From: Verrucomicrobiota bacterium | GTDB lineage: Bacteria > Verrucomicrobiota > Verrucomicrobiia > Limisphaerales > AV2 | Direction of reading: 5' to 3' | DNA: 11,587 nt | Assembly (NCBI GenBank): GCA_003219675.1 | Contig: QHPW01000467.1 | Span: 1 to 11,587, forward strand | Part shown: piece by piece, positions 1 to 7,100 of the stretch | Position numbering within the stretch: position 1 is the first letter of the stretch | Layout: each line of letters opens with the position of its first letter | The notes under the pieces: model-generated | The model's database searches: none | What the model was told of the DNA's origin: nothing | The model's input: the letters and a program-made list of their open reading frames with translations, nothing else | Program-made: the position numbers and the translations under genes

Positions 1-685
1 GCTGAAAGTCGCGACGCGCGTCCCGGAGTTTGTCGGCCAGGTTGGCCGGCGCGGAGAGTTGTCGCATGAATGCGCGAAACTGTGGGGTGGAGAATCCGTC
101 CAGGATCAGCAAAAGCAATTCCACCATCCACCGGCCTTCTTTGACCGCGCAATCAACAAATTGACGGTGGTTTCGCGTCGTCCGCATTTGCTCGCTGTTG
201 CTCAGCAGCTCGCGGACGATCTGGCGGAACCGATCGCTGACCTTATGCCGCTCGGCCAGCTCCTTCAACTGCGCAAGCCACCCGGCCAACTCCGGCGTTA
301 CGTCGTCCTTGGCCGCACCTAGGTGGTCGGAGAATTGCTCCTGCGTTTTCCTGAATCGTTCCGGCTTGGACAAGCCCTCCTCTCGCAAACAGGATACGAC
401 CCCGGCGCTGAATCGGGCCCGACGGTCAGCCTGCGGAATGGCATCCAGCAAGCGGTCTGTGCACTCAATCGAAAAAGCCAACACAGCGGCGTCGTGCTGG
501 AGTTGCGGCGGCAACGTGATTCCAAAACTGCGCGCCAAGGTCGCAAGATCACGAGGCAGTTTCAAATACTCGCGGCGAACCGCGGAGCCGAGAACGAGCA
601 ACCCATCTCCAATGGCGACAGGGCGCAGATCAGCTCTTGAAAACGGGGCCGAAAAGCTGCGGGGCAGCGACGGAGAGCAGCTCAC
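1..685 (-). CDS. Unrecognised helical protein, 3' end cut off by the window edge
   Basis: This minus-strand frame is open from a TAA at 749-751 down to base 1, at least 228 codons without a stop, so the C-terminus lies outside the window. The translation reads like a real soluble protein rich in amphipathic helices, with segments such as REYLKLPRDLATLARSFG (about residues 38-55), FSIECTDRLLDAIPQADRR and VELLLLILDGFSTPQFRAF. There is no signal peptide. The frame has no ATG near its beginning; GTG at 685 is my choice, 50 bases after the manC stop. TTG at 601 has a better GGAG upstream but would remove sequence that looks conserved. I do not recognise the family. The TDRLLD stretch loosely recalls acidic motifs of class I isoprenoid synthases, but this is too weak to assign a function. 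It is co-directional with manC and could be co-transcribed with it. Confidence 0.6.
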   Translation of the reverse strand, partial: MSCSPSLPRSFSAPFSRADLRPVAIGDGLLVLGSAVRREYLKLPRDLATLARSFGITLPPQLQHDAAVLAFSIECTDRLLDAIPQADRRARFSAGVVSCLREEGLSKPERFRKTQEQFSDHLGAAKDDVTPELAGWLAQLKELAERHKVSDRFRQIVRELLSNSEQMRTTRNHRQFVDCAVKEGRWMVELLLLILDGFSTPQFRAFMRQLSAPANLADKLRDARRDFQ

Positions 686-735
686 GGCGTCTGTCGTGGA
701 TTTGAGCGCGAAGTTCAGGGTTTGCTTGCAGTGGT

Positions 736-1866
736 TCAGACCAAACTCTTATACGCTTTCGTCTCCGCCAGTTTCTTGACCAACTCCTTCACCTTCTGCG
801 ACTGGCTTTTGTGGGCAAGCAAAGTCGCGTCATCGGCCATGACCAGGATTGAGTCGCGCAGACCGACGACTGCAATCGGTGTGTGATTCTTCGTTCGAGC
901 GTCGAAAATGACGTTCCGCGCGGCATCGACGTGGACGAAATCGGCCACGGCGCAGTTGCCTTCGGCGTCGGGTTTGATGTGGCGGGCGAGCGCGTTCCAG
1001 GAGCCGAGGTCGTCCCAGGCAAAATTGCCATCAGCCACGACGACATTCTGCGCGTGTTCCATGAGCGCGTAGTCGATGGAGATTTTTTTGATGTCGCGAT
1101 AGTCCCTCGCCAGCGCCTTGGCGAGCTTGGGCCGATTGTTCGCGACTTTGAACCAGCGCTGGCAGACTTCGTACATCTCCGGCTGATGCTTCTGCAACCC
1201 TTCGGTGACGGTCACGAAACCCCAGACGAACATCCCGGCGTTCCAGCGATACTGGCCGCTGTTCACGTATTCCAGCGCCTTGTCGAAGTGCGGCTTTTCG
1301 ACGAACCGCTCCGCGCGAAAGAACGTGGTCTTGTAAGGCTTCGCGCCCTGCGGCGGCGGCAGTGCCTCGCCAACCTGAATGTAGCCGTAACCCGTCGTCG
1401 GCTCGGTGGGCTTGATGCCAATGGTCACAATCGCCTGGCCGCGACCGGCCAGGTCGAAACAATCGTTCAACACCTGTTGAAATCTCTTCTCTTCAGGAAT
1501 GACATGATCGGCCGGCAACACCGCCATGACTGCGGTGGTGGAGCGCGCCCCGACAATCGCCGCGCCGAGCGTTACCGCCGCGCAGGTGTCGCGCCCGACC
1601 GGTTCGGCAATGATGTTTTGCCGGGGCAGTTTCGGCAGTTGCCTGGCGACCTGCGGCGCCTGCGCTTCGTTGGTGATGACCAGAATATTTTTCAGCGGCA
1701 CCAAAGGAAGCACGCGGTCCACGGCCTCCTGCAAAAACGATCTCTTTCCGAGCAGCGCCAGAAGTTGCTTGGGCGTTTTTTCGCGGCTGACCGGCCAGAA
1801 GCGTTCGCCGCGCCCGCCGGCCATGATGATGACAAAACGGTCTTTCACGTCGGTTTTCGCTCTCAT
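736..1866 (-). CDS. manC: Mannose-1-phosphate guanylyltransferase
   Basis: This enzyme makes GDP-mannose from mannose-1-phosphate and GTP, the activated sugar for surface polysaccharides, glycoproteins and GDP-fucose. The 376-residue product shows the nucleotidyltransferase signature at residues 15-34 (MAGGRGERFWPVSR, then PKQ), followed by EPVGRDT (88-94), the metal and nucleotide-site PADHVI (118-123), TGYGYI (158-163), FVEKP (188-192), WNAGMF (208-213), SIDYALME (263-270) and WDDLGSW (284-290). All are typical of monofunctional GDP-mannose pyrophosphorylases. The C-terminal phosphomannose isomerase domain of the long bifunctional form (about 470 residues) is absent. The ATG at 1866 puts the signature at the usual distance from the N-terminus; no clear Shine-Dalgarno sequence precedes it. 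It lies 115 bp after trpA on the same strand, and the gap holds an inverted repeat, so shared transcription is uncertain. No other nucleotide-sugar gene is visible here. Confidence 0.95.
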   Translation of the reverse strand: MRAKTDVKDRFVIIMAGGRGERFWPVSREKTPKQLLALLGKRSFLQEAVDRVLPLVPLKNILVITNEAQAPQVARQLPKLPRQNIIAEPVGRDTCAAVTLGAAIVGARSTTAVMAVLPADHVIPEEKRFQQVLNDCFDLAGRGQAIVTIGIKPTEPTTGYGYIQVGEALPPPQGAKPYKTTFFRAERFVEKPHFDKALEYVNSGQYRWNAGMFVWGFVTVTEGLQKHQPEMYEVCQRWFKVANNRPKLAKALARDYRDIKKISIDYALMEHAQNVVVADGNFAWDDLGSWNALARHIKPDAEGNCAVADFVHVDAARNVIFDARTKNHTPIAVVGLRDSILVMADDATLLAHKSQSQKVKELVKKLAETKAYKSLV

Positions 1867-1880
1867 ACTGAAAAATTCTT

Positions 1881-1978
1881 AACCACGAATGGACGCGAAT
1901 GAACACTAATTAAAAGGCGATTGCCACGCATTCGTGAAAATTCGCGGAATTCGTGTCCGTTCGTGTTGATTCGCGGTT
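1881..1978. repeat. Imperfect inverted repeat of TTCGTG-type units between trpA and manC
   Basis: The arms 1881-1910 and 1949-1978 are inverted copies matching at 23 of 30 positions. Each arm is itself made of units of about 10 bases (ACGAATGGAC, GCGAATGAAC, then on the other side ATTCGTG, ATTCGCGG, TTCGTGTCC, TTCGTGTTG), so the spacer has a short period as well as dyad symmetry. It fills almost all of the 115-bp gap. It could fold in RNA as an attenuator or 3'-end structure for trpA, but there is no T-tract. I believe similar TTCGTGTCC spacers recur in Verrucomicrobiota genomes; that is memory, not something shown here. Confidence 0.7.
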
Positions 1979-1981
1979 ACT

Positions 1982-2782
1982 TCACTTGCTCTTTACCGCT
2001 TGCGCGAGCGACTTCACAAAACCAGTCACATTCGGCACCAACTCCCGGTTCCCGCCATATTGCGCAATCTGATTCACCACTGCGCTCCCGACCACCACGG
2101 CGTCGGCGTTTTGCGCCACCAGTCCTGCCTGCTCCGGATTCGAGATGCCGAAACCGACGGCGATGGGCAGACTCGTGTGCGCGCGGATTTTCGCCGTCAT
2201 TTGCGCAATGTTTGCCGACACCTTTTCCTGCATCCCGGTGACGCCTTCGCGCGAAATGTAATAGATGAACCCGGTCGCCCGCTTCACGATCAACCCGATG
2301 CGGGCCTCGGGCGTCGTCGGCGCGACGAGGTATATGTTGCACAGTCCGGCATCACGCATCGTTTGCTCGTAGTTGTCCGATTCCTCGGGCGGCAGGTCGA
2401 GCACAAGCAGGCCGTCCACGCCCGCGCGCGCGGCCTCGGCAACGAACTGTTTCACCCCGCGTTTGTGAACCAGGTTGAAGTAAACGTAGAGAACGATCGG
2501 GATTTGCGAGCGCTTGCGCACCGCCGCCACCGTCTCCAGCACTTTCGAGGGAGTCGTGCCCGACTCCAACCCGCGCTGCGCCGCGAGTTGATTCACCAGA
2601 CCGTCGGCCAGCGGATCACTGAACGGCACACCGAGTTCGAGAATATCCACCCCGGCCTCGTCGAATGCGAGCGCGAGCCGGCGCGTGGCTTCGAGGTTCG
2701 GATCACCCGCGCCGATGTAAACGATGAAGCCCTTTTTGCCTTCTTTTTTCAGCCGGGCAAACCGCTCCACGATGCGATTCAT
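1982..2782 (-). CDS. trpA: Tryptophan synthase alpha chain
   Basis: TrpA cleaves indole-3-glycerol phosphate to indole and glyceraldehyde-3-phosphate in the cytoplasm; indole is channelled to TrpB. At 266 residues it has the normal length and a TIM-barrel pattern. The catalytic acids fall at the E. coli-equivalent numbers: Glu49 in DILELGVPFSD and Asp60 in DPLADG. Other family motifs are DLPPEE (129-134), the phosphate-side segments PTTPEAR (155-161) and YYISREGVTG (174-183), VGFGIS (209-214) and VGSAVV (231-236). The segment after Asp60 reads GLVNQ where most TrpA proteins have GPxIQ. The ATG at 2782 gives the standard N-terminus. No trpB, trpF or trpC is adjacent: the neighbours are coaX upstream and manC downstream, so this trpA is detached from a trp operon, at least within this window. 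A palindrome lies immediately upstream of the start codon. Confidence 0.97.
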   Translation of the reverse strand: MNRIVERFARLKKEGKKGFIVYIGAGDPNLEATRRLALAFDEAGVDILELGVPFSDPLADGLVNQLAAQRGLESGTTPSKVLETVAAVRKRSQIPIVLYVYFNLVHKRGVKQFVAEAARAGVDGLLVLDLPPEESDNYEQTMRDAGLCNIYLVAPTTPEARIGLIVKRATGFIYYISREGVTGMQEKVSANIAQMTAKIRAHTSLPIAVGFGISNPEQAGLVAQNADAVVVGSAVVNQIAQYGGNRELVPNVTGFVKSLAQAVKSK

Positions 2783-2787
2783 GCGCG

Positions 2788-2804
2788 CGCATCTTTAAGA
2801 TGCG
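2788..2804. repeat. Small palindrome just upstream of trpA start
   Basis: CGCATCTT and AAGATGCG are exact inverse complements around one central T, five bases upstream of the trpA ATG. In mRNA it would form a hairpin of about 7 bp overlapping the ribosome-binding region. It may belong to the same class of short-loop hairpins as those at 2860-2961 or be a local translation control element; the sequence does not decide this. Confidence 0.6.
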
Positions 2805-2859
2805 GGTGGCCGGTTGCAAGTTGTAAGTTTCCTGTGCCTGCAACGCAGCGCAACGTAGC

Positions 2860-2961
2860 GCCCGCATCCTGCGGGCAGGTTGCGCGGCATCCTGCCGCGA
2901 GTTCACTGCCGCGCGTTAGTCGCGGCGCGGGCGCCGCGGAACTTGCAGGCAGGATGCCTGC
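2860..2961. repeat. Cluster of short hairpins with covarying arms (coaX-trpA spacer)
   Basis: Three hairpins share a GCA-TCC-TGC core (or its complement) but have different, self-complementary outer arms: 2860-2876 (GCCCGCA/TGCGGGC), 2883-2899 (CGCGGCA/TGCCGCG) and, in reverse orientation, 2945-2961 (GCAGGCA/TGCCTGC with loop GGA). Each has a 7-bp stem and a 3-base loop. A fourth, GCCGCG/CGCGGC at 2908-2926, has a 7-base loop holding the coaX stop codon. The sequence around the first copy also matches the reverse complement of the region around the third beyond the core. There is no T-tract, so classical terminators are not supported. The region reads as a REP-like dispersed repeat. Confidence 0.75.
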
Positions 2962-3695
2962 GCTGCGAGCCGCAGTCCTTCCAGCGTCAGCAACGGGTCC
3001 ACCGCCGTTATTTCAGGCATTTTCGAAGCGATCAGCCGCGCATACCCGCCTGTGGCAATGACCGGGAGGCGTTTTGCCTTCAGTTCCCTTTTCAACTCGC
3101 CAATCAGTTCCCGCACCAGACCGCGGTACCCGCGCACCGCGCCGATCAACATGGCCTGCTCGGAGCTTTTGCCCACAGCTGACCTGACTTCGCGAATCCT
3201 GATTCGGGGGAGTAACGCCGTCTTTTCATGCAAGTAATCCGTCATCGCCGCCAAACCCGGAGCGATGATGCCGCCGGCATAGTCACCGCGGCGGTCGACG
3301 ACATCGAACGTGACTGCCGTGCCGAAATCCACGACCACCGCCGGCGCGCCGAAATGATGTTTGACGGCGACCGCGTTGGCCAGGCGGTCCGGACCGATGG
3401 TTTCCGGCTTCGGATAGTGGATGCCGACACCGGCGACGGTTTTGTGCGTCAACTCGAAGGCTGACAATTTCCAGAGCCGTCCCAACGCGCGTTGCGCCAG
3501 CGGCGTCACGCGCGGCACGACGCTGCACAACGAAGCGCCGACAAATCTGGCCGAACCGCCGAACCGCTTCATCAGTCTCACGGCGCCGCCGCCGGACCAG
3601 TCCGCCGTCGGAATGTTCATTTGTTTGATGACGCGTTCTTGATTCGCCAGCCCCAGGTGAGTGTGGGTATTGCCGATGTCGATGAGCAAAAGCAT
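2916..3695 (-). CDS. coaX: Type III pantothenate kinase
   Basis: CoaX phosphorylates pantothenate with ATP, the first step of CoA synthesis. The 259-residue product shows the ASKHA-fold motifs in order: N-terminal LLLIDIGNT (residues 2-10, phosphate-binding loop with Asp6), GPDRLANA (101-108), VVDFGTAVTFDVVD (121-134), GGIIAPG (141-147) with LLP (161-163), and ATGGYA (214-219). I chose the ATG at 3695 because CoaX proteins normally begin with this MLLLIDIGNT block. The frame stays open to another ATG at 3770, but the extra 25 residues resemble no CoaX N-terminus. The family core ends near LTLEGL (237-241 area); the last 14 or so residues (from Q246) are encoded by the hairpin repeat DNA downstream, so the tail seems to be acquired read-through sequence. 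It is divergent from the giant gene and 133 bp upstream of trpA. Confidence 0.95.
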   Translation of the reverse strand: MLLLIDIGNTHTHLGLANQERVIKQMNIPTADWSGGGAVRLMKRFGGSARFVGASLCSVVPRVTPLAQRALGRLWKLSAFELTHKTVAGVGIHYPKPETIGPDRLANAVAVKHHFGAPAVVVDFGTAVTFDVVDRRGDYAGGIIAPGLAAMTDYLHEKTALLPRIRIREVRSAVGKSSEQAMLIGAVRGYRGLVRELIGELKRELKAKRLPVIATGGYARLIASKMPEITAVDPLLTLEGLRLAAQASCLQVPRRPRRD

Positions 3696-3749
3696 GTTCC
3701 CGGCCACAGCGTCAGCGTGCCGGATCGCCGCGTCAAAGAAAAGAAGCAA

Positions 3750-3912
3750 GCCGCCGATCATGGGACGCATCTTCTTGACACTGCCCCCGCCTCGACCGGC
3801 ACCGCGGAGCGCCGATCTCCGATCCGGCGCGTTTCGGGGTGCTCTTCAATACCTGCCGGGTCGGAGACCGGCGCTCCGGGGGCAGTGTCAAGAAGATCCG
3901 CTGCCGATCATG
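3750..3912. repeat. Direct repeats bracketing the palindromic element
   Basis: GCCGCCGATCATG at 3750-3762 and GCTGCCGATCATG at 3900-3912 match at 12 of 13 positions, the last 10 being identical, with an offset of exactly 150 bases. They lie 6 and 2 bases outside the ends of the inverted-repeat element. The simplest reading is a target-site duplication left by insertion, although it is longer than usual and not perfectly flush with the inverted repeats. Confidence 0.6.
3769..3897. mobile_element. MITE-like palindromic element, non-coding
   Basis: The outer arms 3769-3789 and 3877-3897 are perfect 21-bp inverted repeats (the left one begins ATCTTCTTGACACTGCC). Inside, 3805-3828 and 3855-3878 form a second inverted repeat of 24 bp with 22 Watson-Crick pairs; the two exceptions are a G-T pair and an A-C pair that is T-G on the other strand. 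The loop is 26 bases. On the right the two stems abut directly, while on the left a 15-base bulge (3790-3804) separates them. Transcribed RNA would make one long hairpin with about 43 pairs. No transposase is encoded, so it would be non-autonomous. It sits upstream of two divergent genes. A regulatory hairpin of purely local origin is the alternative, but the flanking direct repeat favours insertion. Confidence 0.65.
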
Positions 3913-3930
3913 CCCTGACTGTAAGTCGTG

Positions 3931-3958
3931 TTGATTTTCTCCCGGCAACCCGTATAGT
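3931..3958 (+). promoter_or_regulatory. Candidate sigma-70-like promoter for the giant gene
   Basis: TTGATT (3931-3936) and TATAGT (3953-3958) are separated by 16 bases and are both close to the sigma-70 consensus in an otherwise GC-rich region. Transcription would begin near 3965 and leave a leader of roughly 140 bases before the ATG at 4108. This is pattern matching only, and promoter consensus in this phylum is poorly known to me. Confidence 0.4.
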
Positions 3959-4107
3959 CTCCGCAAATCATTGCCGTGACCCGCAGGTGCCGGGCCCGGT
4001 TGTGTATTGACAACTATGTGTTCGGGCTGAAGTCACCCGTGAATTGGCACCGTCACTGCCGGGTTTTTCGATGTGAAACCTCTTTCAAACGGCCGGTCCG
4101 ACTCCTT

Positions 4108-4176
4108 ATGCATCGCATCCTCGGCCGCCTGACATCCTTCGCCGCGTTTTTCTTTCTGGCCACCACAGTCTGCGCT
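4108..4176 (+). other. Signal peptide of the giant protein
   Basis: Residues 1-23 have a basic n-region (MHRILGR), a hydrophobic core (FAAFFFLATTV) and a VCA-Q cleavage site that fits signal peptidase I, with mature protein starting at Gln24. Cys22 is followed by Ala23-Gln24 and is not in a good lipobox, so I do not call a lipoprotein. Export through Sec is inferred; the final location (outer surface or released) is unknown. Confidence 0.85.
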
Positions 4177-7100
4177 CAGGGCATTCTTGTCCCGCGCGGC
4201 TCGGTCTGGAAGTATCTCGACAACGGATCCGACCAGGGCACCGCCTGGCAGGGAACCAATTTCAATGACAGCGGTTGGGCCTCCGGCCCGGCCCGGCTCG
4301 GCTACGGCGGCGACGGAGAAGTCACCGCCGTCAACTACGGACCGGATATCAACAACAAGTATATCACCACCTACTTTCGGAAGACGTTTGCGGTGTCGAA
4401 CCCATCGGCGTTCACAACTCTCAATTTGAACCTTCTCCGCGACGACGGCGCGGTCGTTTACCTGAACGGCACGGAAATCCGCCGCGACAACATGCCGACC
4501 GGCACGATTACTTACACCACGCTCGCCTCCAGCACCATCGGGGGAACCGACGAGCAGACGTTCTTCCCCTCCACCGTCGCAAATCTGCTGCTCAATGGCA
4601 ACAACCTCCTTGCCGTCGAAATCCATCAAGCCGCCACCAATAGCAGCGACATCAGTCTCGACCTCGAACTGCGCGGCACCAACCTGCCGCCGGACGTCGC
4701 CGTCACCAGTCCGGCAAATAATGCGACCTTCGCCGCGGGCGCGAATATCACCATCACCGCCGGCGCCTCAGACAGCGACGGCGCGGTGGTCAGGGTGGAG
4801 TTTTTCCAGGGCGTCGTGAAACTGGGCGAGTCCGCCAACAGCCCTTACGGCATCCTCTGGAACGACGTCAGCGACGGACAATACACCCTGACCGCCGTCG
4901 CGACCGACAACGACGGCGCGACGGCCACCTCCGCGCCTGTCGCCATTACGGTCAACGACACCAATCCGCCAGTGCTGGTCTCGGCCATCGCCAGTGGGAA
5001 CAATGTCATCGTGAATTTTTCAAAACGCTTGAGCGCGGCGAGCGCGACGAACATCAATAATTACGCGATCGACAATGGCGTTCAGGTCCTGTCAGCCGGT
5101 TTCGGCTCCAGCTCGAATACCGTCATTCTCGGCACCACACCCCTGACCACCGGCCTCAACTACACGCTCACGGTCAACGGCGTTCAAGACGCAGGCGGCA
5201 ATGTGATCGCGCCGGATTCGCAGACCGCCTTCAGCCTGGTGCCTTACTCGCCGACGGACATTGGCGGGCCGGGCATTTCCGGTTCGATGAGTTTTTCCGG
5301 CGGCACCTACACCCTCACCGGCGCCGGCGCGAACATCGGCGGCGCGAGCGATCAATTCTTTTTCAGTTACCAGCAGTTGACCGGCGACTTCGACATGCAG
5401 GTGCGCGTGCTGGGGGTGAATCCATCCGACGCCTGGGCCAAGGCGGGCCTGATGGCGCGCGAGTCCCTCGCCGCGGGCAGCGCGTTCGCCGCCATCCTCG
5501 CCAGTCCAAGCGTCAGCGGATGCTTTTTCGAGTCGCGCGCGACGACCGACGGCGGAACGGCCACCACCGGCGCTTTCCCGGTCAATTACCCCAACACCTG
5601 GTTGCGTCTGCAGCGCGTCGGCAGCCAATTCACCGGCTACGCGAGTTTCGACGGTCAAAGCTGGACCCAGCTCGGCTCGGTTTCGCTGACGTTGCCCAAC
5701 ACCCTCTATTTCGGCATGGCACTCACCAGTCACAACATCAATCAAGCCACTTCTGCTCAGATGCGCGACCTGGGTATCACGACCGCGACCGGCGGCGGCC
5801 CGCTGACCCTGCCCTCGGAACCGCTCGGACCCTCCAGCCGCAAGACCGGCCTGGCCATCTCCGAAATCATGTACAAGCCCGCCCCGCGCGCGGACGGCAA
5901 AGTGCTCGAATACCTCGAGCTGTTCAATTCCAACCCGTTCTTCGAGGACATCACTGGCTATCGCCTGTCGGGCGACATTGATTTCATATTCCCCACAAAT
6001 ACCGTCCTGCCAGGCGCCGCGTTCCTCGTGGTCGCAGACTCACCCGCTGATGTTCAAAGCGTTTACGGCATTACCAATGTCATCGGGCCGTATACCAATG
6101 CGCTCAAAAGCTCCGGCACCGTGCGCCTGCGCAGCGACATCGGCGCCATCCTCCTGGAAGTGCCCTATTCCAACAAACCCCCCTGGCCGGTCGCGGCCGA
6201 TGGCACCGGCCATTCTCTGGTGCTGGCGCGGCCAAGTTACGGCGAGGCTTTCCCAAAGGCGTGGGACATCAGCGACGTCGTCGGCGGTTCGCCCGGCACA
6301 GTTGAATCGTATCGGCCAGGCCCGCTGCGCAACGTGGTCATCAATGAATTTCTCGCGCACACCGACGATCCGTTGCTGGATTACATCGAACTCTACAATC
6401 ACAGCAATCAGGAGGTGGATATTTCAAACTGCGTCCTTACCGACGACGCACAGACCAACAAATTTATCGTCCCGACAAATACGGTCATCCAGGCGCGCAG
6501 CTTCAAAGTGTTCGACCAGTCGCAGATGGGTTTCGCGTTGAGCGCCGCCGGCGATACGATTTATTTCAAGAACCCCGACGGCTCGCGTGTGCTGGACGCA
6601 GTCCGGTTCGGCGGGCAGGAAAACAGTGTTTCGACCGGCCGCTATCCCGACGGCGCGGATGAGTTCCACCGTTTGAACACGCGCACCCCCGGCGCGCCCA
6701 ACAGCGATATCCGCACCCATGACGTGGTCATCAACGAAATCATGTATGCGCCGATGTCCGGCAACAGCGACGACCAGTACGTCGAGCTTTACAATCAGGG
6801 CACGAATGCGGTGAACCTCAGCGGCTGGAGATTCAGCGACGGCATCGATTTCACCTTCCCGACGAACACCGTGCTGCCGGTCAACGCGTATCTGGTCGTC
6901 GCCAGGAACGCGGCCCATTTGCTCACGAACTACACGAGTCTGACTGGCGCGAACACCCTCGGTGATTTCGGCGGCAAACTCAACAAAGGCGAACGCCTCG
7001 CGCTCGCCATGCCCGATCAGATTATCGTCACCAACAAGCAAGGCATCGTGGAGACCAACACCATCCACATCGACGTGGATGAAGTCACTTATGCCGCCGG

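Larger units (their letters stand above)
3696..4107. other. Divergent intergenic region between coaX and the giant gene
   Basis: This 412-bp stretch carries no convincing gene. From left to right it holds a 13-bp direct repeat copy, the palindromic element at 3769-3897, the second direct repeat copy, a promoter-like sequence at 3931-3958, a perfect 10-bp palindrome CCGGGCCCGG at 3990-3999 and a T-tract after GCCGGG near 4058-4069. The region must contain the 5' signals of coaX (leftward) and of the giant gene (rightward). I see no good leftward promoter within the first 75 bases upstream of coaX. Confidence 0.7.

Noticed and set aside
198..779. 193-codon plus-strand reading frame at the left end
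   Set aside because: Ser/Arg-rich translation without family features; the opposite strand carries a continuous, protein-like frame over the same stretch.
883..1902. 339-codon plus-strand reading frame opposite manC
   Set aside because: It is antisense to a gene with full family motifs, and its translation is a low-complexity mix rich in Arg, Val, Gly and Asp with no recognisable fold; GC-rich codon bias explains it.
2000..3061. 353-codon plus-strand reading frame opposite trpA and part of coaX
   Set aside because: It is antisense to trpA and coaX, runs through the repeat hairpins and has no recognisable motif.
3696..3770. Upstream ATG start extending CoaX by 25 residues
   Set aside because: CoaX proteins start directly with the DIGNT loop, and the longer start lies within the palindromic element.
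4007..4035. Second promoter with a perfect TTGACA at 4007-4012
   Set aside because: No acceptable -10 hexamer lies 15-19 bases downstream; the sequence there is GC-rich.
3976..4107. Upstream GTG start extending the giant protein by 44 residues
   Set aside because: It would bury the signal peptide behind an Arg/Cys-rich segment without homologous character; ATG 4108 gives a normal exported protein.
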